NCBI RefSeq assembly: GCF_013306565.1 | Contig: NZ_PZPO01000002.1 | Location: 586,956 to 650,955, forward strand | Reading direction: 5' to 3' | Length of the DNA: 64,000 bases | Source: Hyphomicrobium sulfonivorans | GTDB taxonomy: Bacteria > Pseudomonadota > Alphaproteobacteria > Rhizobiales > Hyphomicrobiaceae | Shown: in pieces, positions 26,728 through 34,710 of the stretch | Position numbering within the stretch: the first letter of the stretch is position 1 | How the letters are laid out: each line of letters starts with the position of its first letter | Notes under the pieces: model-generated | Database searches by the model: none | Told to the model about the DNA's origin: nothing | Seen by the model: the letters and a program-made list of their open reading frames with translations, nothing else | Made by a program: the position numbers and the translations under genes

Positions 26728-27960
26728 ATGGCCGGTGCCCAACACGTGAACGAGAACGTCCCTTCCGGCGCCTTTCGCGCCTCGCCTTCCGGCCCAGCGG
26801 CCGAAGAGCGAAAACGCGTGGTTGTTGCCATGTCGGGCGGCGTTGATTCGTCCGTCGTTGCTGCGCTTATGCGCGACCAAGGGCATGACGTTATCGGAAT
26901 AACCCTTCAACTTTACGACCACGGCGCCGCTACCGGACGAAAAGGTAGCTGTTGCGCCGGTCAGGATATCCACGACGCACGCCGTGTGGCCGATGCGCTG
27001 GGCATTCCCCATTACGTTCTGAACTATGAGCGACGTTTCAGCGCGGCGGTGATCGACAGCTTTGCCGAGAGCTACGCAGCGGGCGAGACGCCGATCCCGT
27101 GCGTCGCGTGCAATCAGCAGATCAAGTTCCGCGATCTGCTGGAGACGGCCAAGGATCTCGGCGCTGATGCGCTGGCGACCGGCCATTATATCCAGCGCCG
27201 CGAGGGGCCGAACGGGCCTGAGCTGGTGCGGGCCGTCGATGCCGACCGCGACCAGAGCTATTTTCTTTTCACCACCACGCAGGAACAGCTTGATTTCCTT
27301 TGGTTTCCGCTAGGCGGCCTACCCAAGGCCGAGGTGCGTGAACTCGCGCGTCGTTACAACCTGACGGTGGCTGAAAAGGCCGATAGCCAGGACATCTGCT
27401 TCGTCCCGACCGGGCGTTACACGGGCATTGTCGAGCGGCTGAAGCCGGGTGCGGTGAAGCCAGGCGACATCGTGCATGCCGATGGCCGCAAGCTCGGCAC
27501 CCATTCGGGAATTATCAACTTCACGGTAGGGCAGCGCAAAGGTCTGGGAATCACCGGTCCTGAGCCGCTTTATGTCATTCGTTTAGACGCTGACACAAAT
27601 GAAGTGGTCGTGGGGCCTCGTGACTGCTTGCGCACGCAAAGTCTTCTCCTTAGAAATGTTAACTGGTTGGGGGATGCCCCGCTGGCTGAGGTGGCGGCCG
27701 AAGGTTTGCCAATCTTTGCGCGGGTACGCTCCACTCAGCCGCCGCAAGCCGCCCGTCTGTTCGCTGATGCCGATGGCGCGGTGACAGTTGTGCTTGAGGA
27801 CGGTGAAGACGGTGTCGCAGTAGGGCAGGCGTGCGTATTCTACACGAGTGGCGATAACCGCGGCCGGCTGCTGGGCGGTGGTTTCATCGCCAAGACTGTT
27901 GCCAAGCAGGTTGAGGCGGCGCGGGCACCTGAGTTAAGCCGCGCAGGCTTGGATGGATAA
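26728..27960 (+). CDS. mnmA: tRNA-specific 2-thiouridylase MnmA
   Basis: A 410-residue enzyme that thiolates U34 of tRNA-Lys, -Glu and -Gln using ATP and persulfide sulfur from the Tus/IscS relay. Visible are the PP-loop [14 protein letters not shown], the first catalytic Cys in [13 protein letters not shown] and the second in DSQDICFVP. The tRNA-binding segments [19 protein letters not shown] and the C-terminal beta-barrel (RLLGGGFI) are also present. The N-terminal 28 residues before RKRVVV form a variable lead, so a later start is possible. The methyltransferase gene follows 44 bases downstream. Confidence 0.95.
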   Translation: MAGAQHVNENVPSGAFRASPSGPAAEERKRVVVAMSGGVDSSVVAALMRDQGHDVIGITLQLYDHGAATGRKGSCCAGQDIHDARRVADALGIPHYVLNYERRFSAAVIDSFAESYAAGETPIPCVACNQQIKFRDLLETAKDLGADALATGHYIQRREGPNGPELVRAVDADRDQSYFLFTTTQEQLDFLWFPLGGLPKAEVRELARRYNLTVAEKADSQDICFVPTGRYTGIVERLKPGAVKPGDIVHADGRKLGTHSGIINFTVGQRKGLGITGPEPLYVIRLDADTNEVVVGPRDCLRTQSLLLRNVNWLGDAPLAEVAAEGLPIFARVRSTQPPQAARLFADADGAVTVVLEDGEDGVAVGQACVFYTSGDNRGRLLGGGFIAKTVAKQVEAARAPELSRAGLDG

Positions 27961-28004
27961 TCTCATTTGAGAGGCTTGGGTCGCGACGTAAGGAGCGACA
28001 CCCA

Positions 28005-28736
28005 ATGAAATCAATGTCGCAGACCGATTACCGCCGCCAGCCGGCCATGTTGGAACGCTCGCAGGGCCGCATCGTTGGCATCGGCCGCATCGACGAAAGC
28101 GCGGTGTTGGATGCCTATCGCCGCTGGGCGCCGGTTTACGATTACACCTTCGGTGTCGTCGCCAAGGCCGGCCGTCGGCATGCGGTATCGATGATCAACC
28201 AGAGCAGCGGCCGGGTGCTTGAGGTGGGTGTCGGCACAGGGTTGTCGCTGCCTGACTATAAAAAACATCTGGAAGTGGTCGGCATCGATCTGTCGCCGGA
28301 AATGCTCGAGAAGGCCCGTGAGCGCGTTGCCGAGGAAAGCCTCGATCACGTGACCGGCCTGCACGAGATGGACGCTTCGGATCTCAAGTTCCCGGACGGT
28401 TCGTTCGATACCGTGGTGGCGATGTACGTCATGACCGTGGTGCCGGAGCCCGAGGCCGTGATGCGAGAGCTTTCCCGCGTGACCAAGCCCGGCGGTCAGG
28501 TGCTGCTGGTCAACCATTTCAGCCAGACCGAAGGTGTGCGCGGCTGGGTGGAGCGCCGCATGGCCCCGTTTGCCGACAAGATTGGCTGGCGGTCGGTGTT
28601 CGATCTGTCCCGTGTGCAGGTTTGTGACGATCTTGAACTGACGGATCGCAAGGCTTTGCGTCCGCTTGGTCTGTTCACGATGCTGCGCTTCGTCAAGAAT
28701 GACGGCTCGGCCAAGCCTGCCGTGGCAGCGGAATAA
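28005..28736 (+). CDS. pmtA: SAM-dependent methyltransferase, probably phosphatidylethanolamine N-methyltransferase (PmtA)
   Basis: A 243-residue class I methyltransferase. The SAM-binding motif I is VLEVGVGTGLSLPDY; GIDLSPEMLEKAR follows, then the acidic motif MDASDLKFPDGSFD. The N-terminal AYRRWAPVYDYTFG, the downstream VNHFSQTEGVRGWVERRMAPFADKIGWR and the C-terminal LGLFTMLRFVK resemble rhizobial and Rhodobacter-type PmtA. That enzyme methylates phosphatidylethanolamine three times to phosphatidylcholine at the membrane face. Substrate assignment comes from overall resemblance and is less certain than the fold. It follows mnmA closely, with no functional link known. Confidence 0.65.
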   Translation: MKSMSQTDYRRQPAMLERSQGRIVGIGRIDESAVLDAYRRWAPVYDYTFGVVAKAGRRHAVSMINQSSGRVLEVGVGTGLSLPDYKKHLEVVGIDLSPEMLEKARERVAEESLDHVTGLHEMDASDLKFPDGSFDTVVAMYVMTVVPEPEAVMRELSRVTKPGGQVLLVNHFSQTEGVRGWVERRMAPFADKIGWRSVFDLSRVQVCDDLELTDRKALRPLGLFTMLRFVKNDGSAKPAVAAE

Positions 28737-28833
28737 TCGGTCGATCCGAAGAATTTGGGACTGGGGCGCATATTTTATGCGTCCCTGTTCTTGACAGTAG
28801 AGCATCTGCGTCCCTATAGACGCGATCTCAAGT

Positions 28834-28910
28834 GGCGGGATAGCTCAGTTGGTTAGAGCGGCGGAATCATAATCCGTAGGTCCCCGGTTCAAGTCCGGGT
28901 TCCGCTACCA
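28834..28910 (+). tRNA. tRNA-Met (anticodon CAT)
   Basis: A 77-base cloverleaf. The acceptor stem GGCGGGA pairs with TTCCGCT using two G-U pairs, the D arm is GCTC...GAGC, and the anticodon stem GCGGA/TCCGT carries the loop ATCATAA. The T arm is CCCGG-TTCAAGT-CCGGG, with an encoded CCA at the end. The sequence resembles alphaproteobacterial elongator tRNA-Met; a CAT anticodon can also belong to tRNA-Ile2, which usually has a different acceptor stem. Confidence 0.93.
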
Positions 28911-29201
28911 AATTTTCCTTTTATTTTACAAGGTTGCCGCCCGGCCCATGGCTGGCTTGTTGGCGGCACACAATGCGAACAAAGCGACATCTGCGTACGG
29001 CGCGACGCACAAAAGTCGGCACAGCCCGTTCCTTTCTGTCCAAGCTTCTCAAACGCTACTGCGACTCGGTCCGTCAGCCATGCGCTGCAAGCCGCATCGC
29101 GATCCTCACCGGCGTGTGAATCAGCCATAAAAGCCATCGCGCGTGCCGCCTTGAAACGTTGCGGTCGCTCGGCGCCGGACGAACCGGGCGGCGAAGCGCC
29201 G

Positions 29202-30269
29202 ATGGGCTGCGAGCGCGGGATGGGGGGCGGCTTGGTTCGAGACACAATTGCTGGGCCAACGAAGGCAGCGAACGGCGGCGATGGCCGGGACGTAGCCTTT
29301 CTGGCCCGACAGGCGTGGCCCTGGCTGCGCCAGACCGATGATGCAGCCGGACGCCACGGCGGCATGTCTGTGCGGCTGCAACTCAGCGACCGTTCGAACT
29401 GGCTGGTTGTGTTTGATGATCTGGTGGAGCCGGTCGAGACCGATCTGCCGAAAGAGCGCCGCATCCTCTTTGCCCATACGCCGCCCATTGGCCGCAAACA
29501 TCGCGCAGGCTTCATCAATCAGTTCGGCGTGGTGGCTTCACCGCAGCCGATCCGGGGCTTTGCGGGCCGCTGGGTGGCGAGCCAACCCGCTAAGCCATGG
29601 CGCATTGGTGTGCGCGTAGGCGAGGACGGCGCGAGCGTGCGGGCCGATCTGTCCGTGCTGCGTGCAATGGCGGTGCCCGAGCCGAAGGCCAAGCGCATAT
29701 CGCTGATCAGCAGCCCGATGCCGGACAAGAAACGCGAGCGGGCACGGCAGGCGCTGCTGGCGCAACTGCGGCTGCACTTCGCCGATGACGTCGATATTTT
29801 CGGCGACGGCTTCATGCCGTTGCAGGACACCGCCTCCGCGATCCTGCCCTATCGCTATCATCTGGTGCTGGAAGATAGCGAACTCGACCATTGCTGGACG
29901 GAGCGATTGGCTGACGCTTACCTAGGCTTCACGCTGCCTCTGTTCGCCGGCTGCAGCAACGTTGTCGACTATTTCCCCAAGAAGGCGCTGGTGGCGCTGC
30001 CATCGCTGGAAGACCGACCGGGGATCCTGCGTCTGATCACCAACGTGCTGGCAAAGGACCCGTGGGCTGAGCGGCTGGATGCGATACGGGTGGCGCGCGC
30101 CGGCATCCTCGACCGCCACAACCTGTTCTCGCTGATCGAGCGCTGGACGGCACCGGCGCGATCGGGCGTCAGCCTGGAAGCTGAGCGTTTGGCGCAGCCG
30201 GAAATTGTTCGACCCGCCGTGGAATGCGGTGCGTGGTCGACGCTGCTGCGTCGCATCGGATTACGATAG
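29202..30269 (+). CDS. Glycosyltransferase family 10 (alpha-1,3-fucosyltransferase-like)
   Basis: About 355 residues. The C-terminal half has the GT10 pattern: YRYHLVLEDSELDHCWTERL, then LGFTLPLFAGCSNVVDYFP, equivalent to the donor-binding 'FENS...YVTEKL...G.VPV..G...FP' region of bacterial fucosyltransferases. The N-terminal half contains RRILFAHTPP. GT10 enzymes transfer a sugar, usually fucose, to a glycan in surface polysaccharide or glycolipid synthesis. The start is uncertain: ATG 29202 and ATG 29220 are both possible and neither has a good ribosome site. WPWLRQTDD upstream of the Met in GGMSVRL argues against a much later start. It is convergent with the RfbD-like gene. Confidence 0.75.
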   Translation: MGCERGMGGGLVRDTIAGPTKAANGGDGRDVAFLARQAWPWLRQTDDAAGRHGGMSVRLQLSDRSNWLVVFDDLVEPVETDLPKERRILFAHTPPIGRKHRAGFINQFGVVASPQPIRGFAGRWVASQPAKPWRIGVRVGEDGASVRADLSVLRAMAVPEPKAKRISLISSPMPDKKRERARQALLAQLRLHFADDVDIFGDGFMPLQDTASAILPYRYHLVLEDSELDHCWTERLADAYLGFTLPLFAGCSNVVDYFPKKALVALPSLEDRPGILRLITNVLAKDPWAERLDAIRVARAGILDRHNLFSLIERWTAPARSGVSLEAERLAQPEIVRPAVECGAWSTLLRRIGLR

Positions 30270-30300
30270 AAACGCAGACGCAGAGCGGCCGCTTGGCCGG

Positions 30301-31203
30301 TCAGTCCTGCAGAATGCGCTCGACGCATTCGCCAACGGCCTGCTGCCAAGGCGGCAGACGCAGGCCAAACGTGGTTTCCAGTTTTGAACAATCCAGCACC
30401 GCGTTGGCAGGGCGCTGGGCCGGTGTCGGATATTCAAGGCTTGCTATCGCTTCAACAGCTGCACGCGGACCGCCCAACGCAGCGGAACGGCGGAAAATCT
30501 CTTCAGCGAAGCCGTGCCATGATGTCGAGCCGGAGTTGGCCGCATGATACGTGCCCCACACCGCTTGACCATTGGCGCCAGCTGCCGCTTCCGGGGCTGA
30601 CACCTGACGCGCCAGTTCGAGAATGGCGGCGACCAGATGCGGCGCATAGCTGGGGCTGCCGTGCTGATCGGCAACGACGCGAATACGTTCGCGTTCAGCT
30701 GCCTGCGCGAGCATCGATTTGACGAAGTTGCGCCCGCCGGGGCTGAACACCCACGAAGTGCGCAGAATGATGTGACGCGGGTTTGCCGCGCGCACGGCTT
30801 CTTCGCCTTCCAGCTTCGAATGGCCGAATACCGTTACTGGATTGGTTGCGTCGTCTTCAGTGTAGGGCGACGCTTTGTTGCCATCGAAAACGTAGTCGGT
30901 GGACAAATGGATGATGGGAATGCCGCGCCGTGCCGCCGCTTCAGCCAGCATGCGCGCGCCATCGCGATTGAGCGCATAGGCGCGCTCGACTTCCGTTTCA
31001 GCGGCATCAACGGCGGTGTAGGCGGCGGAATTGATGATGACCGTTGGCGAGATGCCGGACAGCGCGCGTTCAATGGAGCGGGCTTCGCATATGTCCAGCG
31101 CGGCGCGCCCAACTGCACAGGCGCTGACGTCGGGGCATGCAGGGGCCATTTCAACGAGTGCCCGCGCTACCTGACCTTGCCATCCGGCGATCAACAGGCG
31201 CAT
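30301..31203 (-). CDS. rfbD: dTDP-4-dehydrorhamnose reductase (RfbD)-like, with Phe at the catalytic Tyr position
   Basis: A 300-residue extended SDR. RfbD reduces dTDP-4-keto-rhamnose to dTDP-L-rhamnose for polysaccharide synthesis. Family features include AGWQGQVARAL (nucleotide-binding loop), INSAAYTAVDAAE, LSTDYVFDG, ILRTSWVFSPGGRNFVKSM and ADQHGSPSYAPHLVAA. The catalytic YxxxK motif, normally VYGxSK, reads VFGHSK here; the codon is TTC, so Phe replaces Tyr while the Lys is kept. rfbA, rfbB and rfbC are not nearby. The enzyme may be inactive, have altered chemistry, or use another proton donor. The family assignment itself is strong. Confidence 0.88.
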   Translation of the reverse strand: MRLLIAGWQGQVARALVEMAPACPDVSACAVGRAALDICEARSIERALSGISPTVIINSAAYTAVDAAETEVERAYALNRDGARMLAEAAARRGIPIIHLSTDYVFDGNKASPYTEDDATNPVTVFGHSKLEGEEAVRAANPRHIILRTSWVFSPGGRNFVKSMLAQAAERERIRVVADQHGSPSYAPHLVAAILELARQVSAPEAAAGANGQAVWGTYHAANSGSTSWHGFAEEIFRRSAALGGPRAAVEAIASLEYPTPAQRPANAVLDCSKLETTFGLRLPPWQQAVGECVERILQD

Positions 31204-31227
31204 GCGAAACCTCCCCGTTGCAAAATC

Positions 31228-31533
31228 CTAATCGTGGCTGATCGCCAAAGTCGTTTCGCCGGAGCCTCTGCCGCGCCGGTTGACTTGCCAGAGCAGCGCG
31301 CCATCCTCGGCTGAAATTGCAAACACATGCCCCATGCATGCGGCAATAACGGTGCCTTCAACCAGACGCACGCTGACGGGCTGGCCCTCGCACGGCAGTC
31401 CGGCGGGGAATTCCGCCAGCGCACGCTCCCACACCAGCCGTCCGCTGGCGATTTCAAGCAACATGACCGACCCGGCATGCCCAACCGCTACGCAGGCGCC
31501 CGACCGCTCGGATGATGTGTGACGCTCACGCAA
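31228..31533 (-). CDS. Small PQQ-like beta-propeller repeat protein
   Basis: A 101-residue protein with two repeats of the type seen in PQQ-like or quinoprotein beta-propellers: VMLLEIASGRLVWERAL and VFAISAEDGALLWQVNR. A complete propeller would need about seven such blades, so this is either a small domain or a remnant. It probably starts at TTG 31533 and overlaps the DUF2165 stop by 8 bases, suggesting translational coupling. It lies just upstream of the rfbD-like gene on the same strand. The function is unknown. Confidence 0.6.
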   Translation of the reverse strand: MRERHTSSERSGACVAVGHAGSVMLLEIASGRLVWERALAEFPAGLPCEGQPVSVRLVEGTVIAACMGHVFAISAEDGALLWQVNRRGRGSGETTLAISHD

Positions 31534-32020
31534 GTTCGTCGTCCCTCTGGTTCAGAAACAGCAGCACCAACCCGATGCACACAATGAAGCGGAACGCGGC
31601 CTGCTGACCGTTCCACGTCTGCGATTGCCACATCTGGAACCACTCGCCGCCTATGGTCATGAAGCCGAAGAACCAAAGCGTAAAGCCGAGCGTTAGCCCG
31701 ATGGTGGCCAAATCCTTAGCGGCGTTGAAGTGCTGGGCGCCGGCAGTGCGGACACGCCACAACCGCCGTGCGCCGATGATGCACAAAAAGCCGGTAAGCA
31801 GTTCGGCGGTGATAATGAGGGCATAGGCGAGGTGATGCAGCAGCGGGCTGGTGATGGCGCGCCACGTGAGCGTAGAGGTCGGGAAAATGGTGTCCATCGA
31901 CATCACATGCTGCACAAAGGCGTAGTTTGTGCCGTAATCGATGATGTTGTCGAGGCCGATCAGCAGCGCGCAAAGCCCGATCAGCAACACCAGCAGGACT
32001 TTGGCCGTGCGGATCACCAT
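31526..32020 (-). CDS. DUF2165 membrane protein
   Basis: A 164-residue protein with four predicted helices: KVLLVLLIGLCALLIGLDN, LAYALIITAELLTGFLCIIGA, LATIGLTLGFTLWFFGFM and FRFIVCIGLVLLFL. The loops NYAFVQHVMSMDTIFP and GGEWFQMWQSQTWNGQ are characteristic of DUF2165. The function is not known. It overlaps the PQQ-like gene by 8 bases, and the two probably form one unit with the rfbD-like gene. Confidence 0.88.
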   Translation of the reverse strand: MVIRTAKVLLVLLIGLCALLIGLDNIIDYGTNYAFVQHVMSMDTIFPTSTLTWRAITSPLLHHLAYALIITAELLTGFLCIIGARRLWRVRTAGAQHFNAAKDLATIGLTLGFTLWFFGFMTIGGEWFQMWQSQTWNGQQAAFRFIVCIGLVLLFLNQRDDELA

Positions 32021-32129
32021 ATCCAGCCTCGCGATTCGATCCCGCCATTATGGGATGCTGGCGAGGCGCCGCCAACTCCGCTACTGAAGCGCGCAACAAC
32101 CCGTTAACAGCACGAGGACGAGACCGCCC

Positions 32130-32804
32130 ATGGCCAATTCCGATAAATCCGCACCGGCCGCCAAAGGGCTTAAGGCAGCGATCGTGCCGGTGACGCCGTT
32201 CCAGCAGAATTGCACGCTGCTGTGGGACCCCGAGACGATGGTGGGCGCGGTTGTCGATCCGGGCGGCGATCTCGATCGCATCGAGGGTGCCATCGCTGAG
32301 ATCGGCATGAAGCCGGAGAAAATTCTGCTCACCCATGGCCACATCGATCATGCGGGCGGCGCTGCTGAGCTGCGCGAGCGGCTGGGCGGTATTCCGATCG
32401 AAGGGCCGCACGCCGCTGAGCAGCCGCTGCTGGACAATCTGGAAACGCAGGCCGCATCCTATGGCATTCCGGCGCGCACGGTGACGCCTGACCGCTGGCT
32501 GGCCGATGGTGAAACGGTTGAGGTGGCGGGCCACATGTTCGAAGTGCTGCACTGCCCGGGCCATTCGCCGGGTTCGGTGGTGCTGCTCAACCGGGCGCAA
32601 AGCTTTGCGATGATGGGCGACGTGCTGTTTCAGGGGTCGGTCGGGCGTACCGACTTGCCGCTCGGCAGCCATGAGACGCTGATGAATTCGATCCGCACCA
32701 AGCTGCTGCCGTTGCCCGACGAGATCGCTTTCATCTGCGGCCATGGGCCGACCAGCACCATCGGGCATGAGCGCCGCACCAACCCGTTTATCGCCGGGCT
32801 GTAA
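32130..32804 (+). CDS. Metallo-beta-lactamase-fold hydrolase, glyoxalase II-like (YcbL/GloC type)
   Basis: A 224-residue protein with the full MBL metal site: THGHIDH, HCPGHSPGSVV, MGDVLFQGSVGRTDLP and ICGHGPTS. The short length and the FVPVTPFQQNCTLLW-type N-terminus fit the YcbL/GloC group, which hydrolyses S-lactoylglutathione or related thioesters. It probably works in methylglyoxal detoxification in the cytoplasm. The start at ATG 32130 has ACGAGGACGAG upstream. A strong bidirectional terminator follows. Confidence 0.88.
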   Translation: MANSDKSAPAAKGLKAAIVPVTPFQQNCTLLWDPETMVGAVVDPGGDLDRIEGAIAEIGMKPEKILLTHGHIDHAGGAAELRERLGGIPIEGPHAAEQPLLDNLETQAASYGIPARTVTPDRWLADGETVEVAGHMFEVLHCPGHSPGSVVLLNRAQSFAMMGDVLFQGSVGRTDLPLGSHETLMNSIRTKLLPLPDEIAFICGHGPTSTIGHERRTNPFIAGL

Positions 32805-32869
32805 AACCGTCGTTTGTCATGGCTGGCTGTATTTGTCTGCCATGACCATGATGATCGGCGCGAGCTACA

Positions 32870-32907
32870 AAAAAGCCGTTCTGCAATCAACGGCAGAACG
32901 GCTTTTT
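32870..32907. terminator. Bidirectional intrinsic terminator
   Basis: A 15-bp perfect stem (AAAAAGCCGTTCTGC and complement) with an 8-base loop. It is flanked by an A tract on one side and a T tract on the other. It serves the MBL-fold gene and, in reverse, the small exported protein gene. Confidence 0.92.
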
Positions 32908-32948
32908 GATTTTAGCGAGTGGAAAGCGCGTGTCGGCCAGAGCGCGGC

Positions 32949-33305
32949 TCAGAAACTGCGCTCCCAGCGAAGGCAGCCAAACGCGCCGCATTCCTGCTGC
33001 AGCGTGCCGACGCCGATCGGCGTTGCATTGTCGACATTGGCCCAGACATCGACCGTGTTGACGCGCAGCGTCTCGGAGCAGCTTGTCCGGCAATAAACCC
33101 ACGTGCCGCGCGGCAGGCGTACCTGATAGCCGACGTCGGTGTTGCGATAGGGCGCCCGGATCGAGCCGTTGCCGTCATGGCTGTGTGCGGTGACGTAACC
33201 GAGGATCTTGCTGACGGCGCGCGGGCGGGCCGATGCCGGCGTCGCGATCAGCGCAAAAGCGGCGAGTGCCATCAACACCGACGCGGCGAACGGAAAGCGA
33301 TTCAT
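32949..33305 (-). CDS. Small exported Cys-containing protein of unknown function
   Basis: A 118-residue protein with a signal peptide (FAASVLMALAAFALIATPASA). The mature domain of about 90 residues has four cysteines (VYCRTSC and QQECGAFGC), probably two disulfides. The segment VGYQVRLPRGTWVYC is notable. The start is the ATG ending at 33305, because GGAGA lies 5 bases upstream; the ATG at 33311 overlaps that ribosome site. I do not recognise the family. Confidence 0.65.
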   Translation of the reverse strand: MNRFPFAASVLMALAAFALIATPASARPRAVSKILGYVTAHSHDGNGSIRAPYRNTDVGYQVRLPRGTWVYCRTSCSETLRVNTVDVWANVDNATPIGVGTLQQECGAFGCLRWERSF

Positions 33306-33594
33306 CTTCATCTCCGACTATCCTGCGGCCTGAGCCGTCCGGTGTTTCGCGCCTGAACGGTGACGTCGGCGCGCTATACGATCCCTGGTGCGTGAAGCCG
33401 ATGTCCCGTGCGCGCCGGGAGCAGCAGCTCAATTCGTTTCCACGTTAGCACGATTGTGATTCGTGCCTCCGTGCGCCGGTCGATCCGGCCGGGCGTGTGT
33501 CCTCACAGCATCAATGGCGCAGCTGCCCCATTGGGATGCCACCGTGAAGCCCGAAGGTCCCCCGATGGCGTGCAGCCCCAGAGCAGGCCCCAGG

Positions 33595-34086
33595 TCAGCC
33601 GTTGCGCGCGAAGCTGATGTTGACGCCTTTCAGAGCCGAGCCTTGCGTTGACAGCGAAACCGACTGTTTGGCGCCGGTGAATGAGACCGAGAGCTGGCCG
33701 TTGAGAGCGCCGCCGCCGATGTTCAGGCGCAGTTTCGATTCATCCGCGCTGCCGGAGATAGTGCCGGTCTGGTTGAAGTTGCGCTCTTCCCAGGTGCCGG
33801 TCACACGGCCGTTGGCATAGGTCAGCTGCGAGCGCAGTTCGACCTTGGTGGAGGGGTTGGCGCAGATGATATTCAACCGCATCTGGTTGTTGCCGGTGCC
33901 GGAATAATAGCCCTTGCAGGAGAGCTTCTCGTTCTTGCCGCCCTCAATGCGCGCAGTGCCTTTGCCGCTCCATGCGCCCACTAGAGACGGGAAGGGGCTG
34001 TCTGCCAGCGCAGTGGTGGCGCCAGTCAATGCCATGGCCATGGCACCTGCAGCCAATGCACCAGCACTTTGCTTCACCCAGTCCAC
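33595..34086 (-). CDS. Exported protein of unknown function
   Basis: About 163 residues with a signal peptide (LAAGAMAMALTGATTALA). The mature part begins SPFPSLVGAWSGKGTARIEGG and contains beta-rich segments (GTWEERNFNQTGTISG, LNGQLSVSF) resembling a small lipocalin-like or outer-membrane-associated fold. The strong ribosome site GGGAGGAG favours a GTG start at 34086 or 34089. Proteins of this type are common and uncharacterised in Rhizobiales. The stretch at 33306-33594 between it and the next gene holds no gene I can support. Confidence 0.65.
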   Translation of the reverse strand: MDWVKQSAGALAAGAMAMALTGATTALADSPFPSLVGAWSGKGTARIEGGKNEKLSCKGYYSGTGNNQMRLNIICANPSTKVELRSQLTYANGRVTGTWEERNFNQTGTISGSADESKLRLNIGGGALNGQLSVSFTGAKQSVSLSTQGSALKGVNISFARNG

Positions 34087-34197
34087 CACACGCTCCTCCC
34101 AATACAATGCCAACAGGCGATAGATCCGCGGCCACCCGGCGCCATCCAGGCAGCTCAAAGCAGCGGCCGGATAATCCTCGTTAACCCGATGTCCCAA

Positions 34198-34505
34198 AAT
34201 AGTACGTGCTTGGTTAAATAAGTATCTAGTGCCTGCTGCTGCAACCCGGCGATTTGCATTCGCCTGGGTGATCGAGACGGAAAGTGGCCATTGCTGCGAA
34301 AAATGCAGCTTCTGTGGCTGAAGGGCCGCATTGGAACGCTCTATCGGCCAGGATTTTGTCGGCTGAGAACGACAAACAAAGCAAAGACGCAGGGCTGTTT
34401 AGGTCCGGGTTGTGGGCAGCGGCGCGAAAAATGAAATGATGCGATGCGGAAACGCAGATGGCTGTTGCTTCATTGCGAACGGTAGCTATATTGCGCCGCT
34501 TCCAA
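34198..34505. other. Gap before tRNA-Ser
   Basis: About 300 bases without a supportable gene. It should carry the tRNA promoter, and its right side marks the boundary between ordinary chromosome and the island. Confidence 0.4.
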
Positions 34506-34595
34506 GGAGGGGTGGCCGAGTGGTTGAAGGCGCACGCCTGGAACGCGTGTGGGCGGGAAACCGTCTCGTGGGTTCGAATCCCACCCCCTCCGCCA
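34506..34595 (+). tRNA. tRNA-Ser (anticodon GGA)
   Basis: A 90-base class II tRNA. The acceptor stem GGAGGGG pairs with CCCCTCC, the anticodon stem CACGC/GCGTG carries the loop CTGGAAC, and a long variable arm is present. The T arm is GTGGG-TTCGAAT-CCCAC, and CCA is encoded. A tyrosine recombinase gene follows immediately, so the 3' end is the likely attachment site of the island. Confidence 0.96.
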
Positions 34596-34710
34596 CTGGG
34601 TTTTTGCAGAAACCTTTATAAAACAAGCACTTAAATAATAAGACTGGCCTTCCTGACCGACGTTTAATACCGTTTCAAGGTATAAGCCACGGTATAAATC
34701 AGGATCAGCT

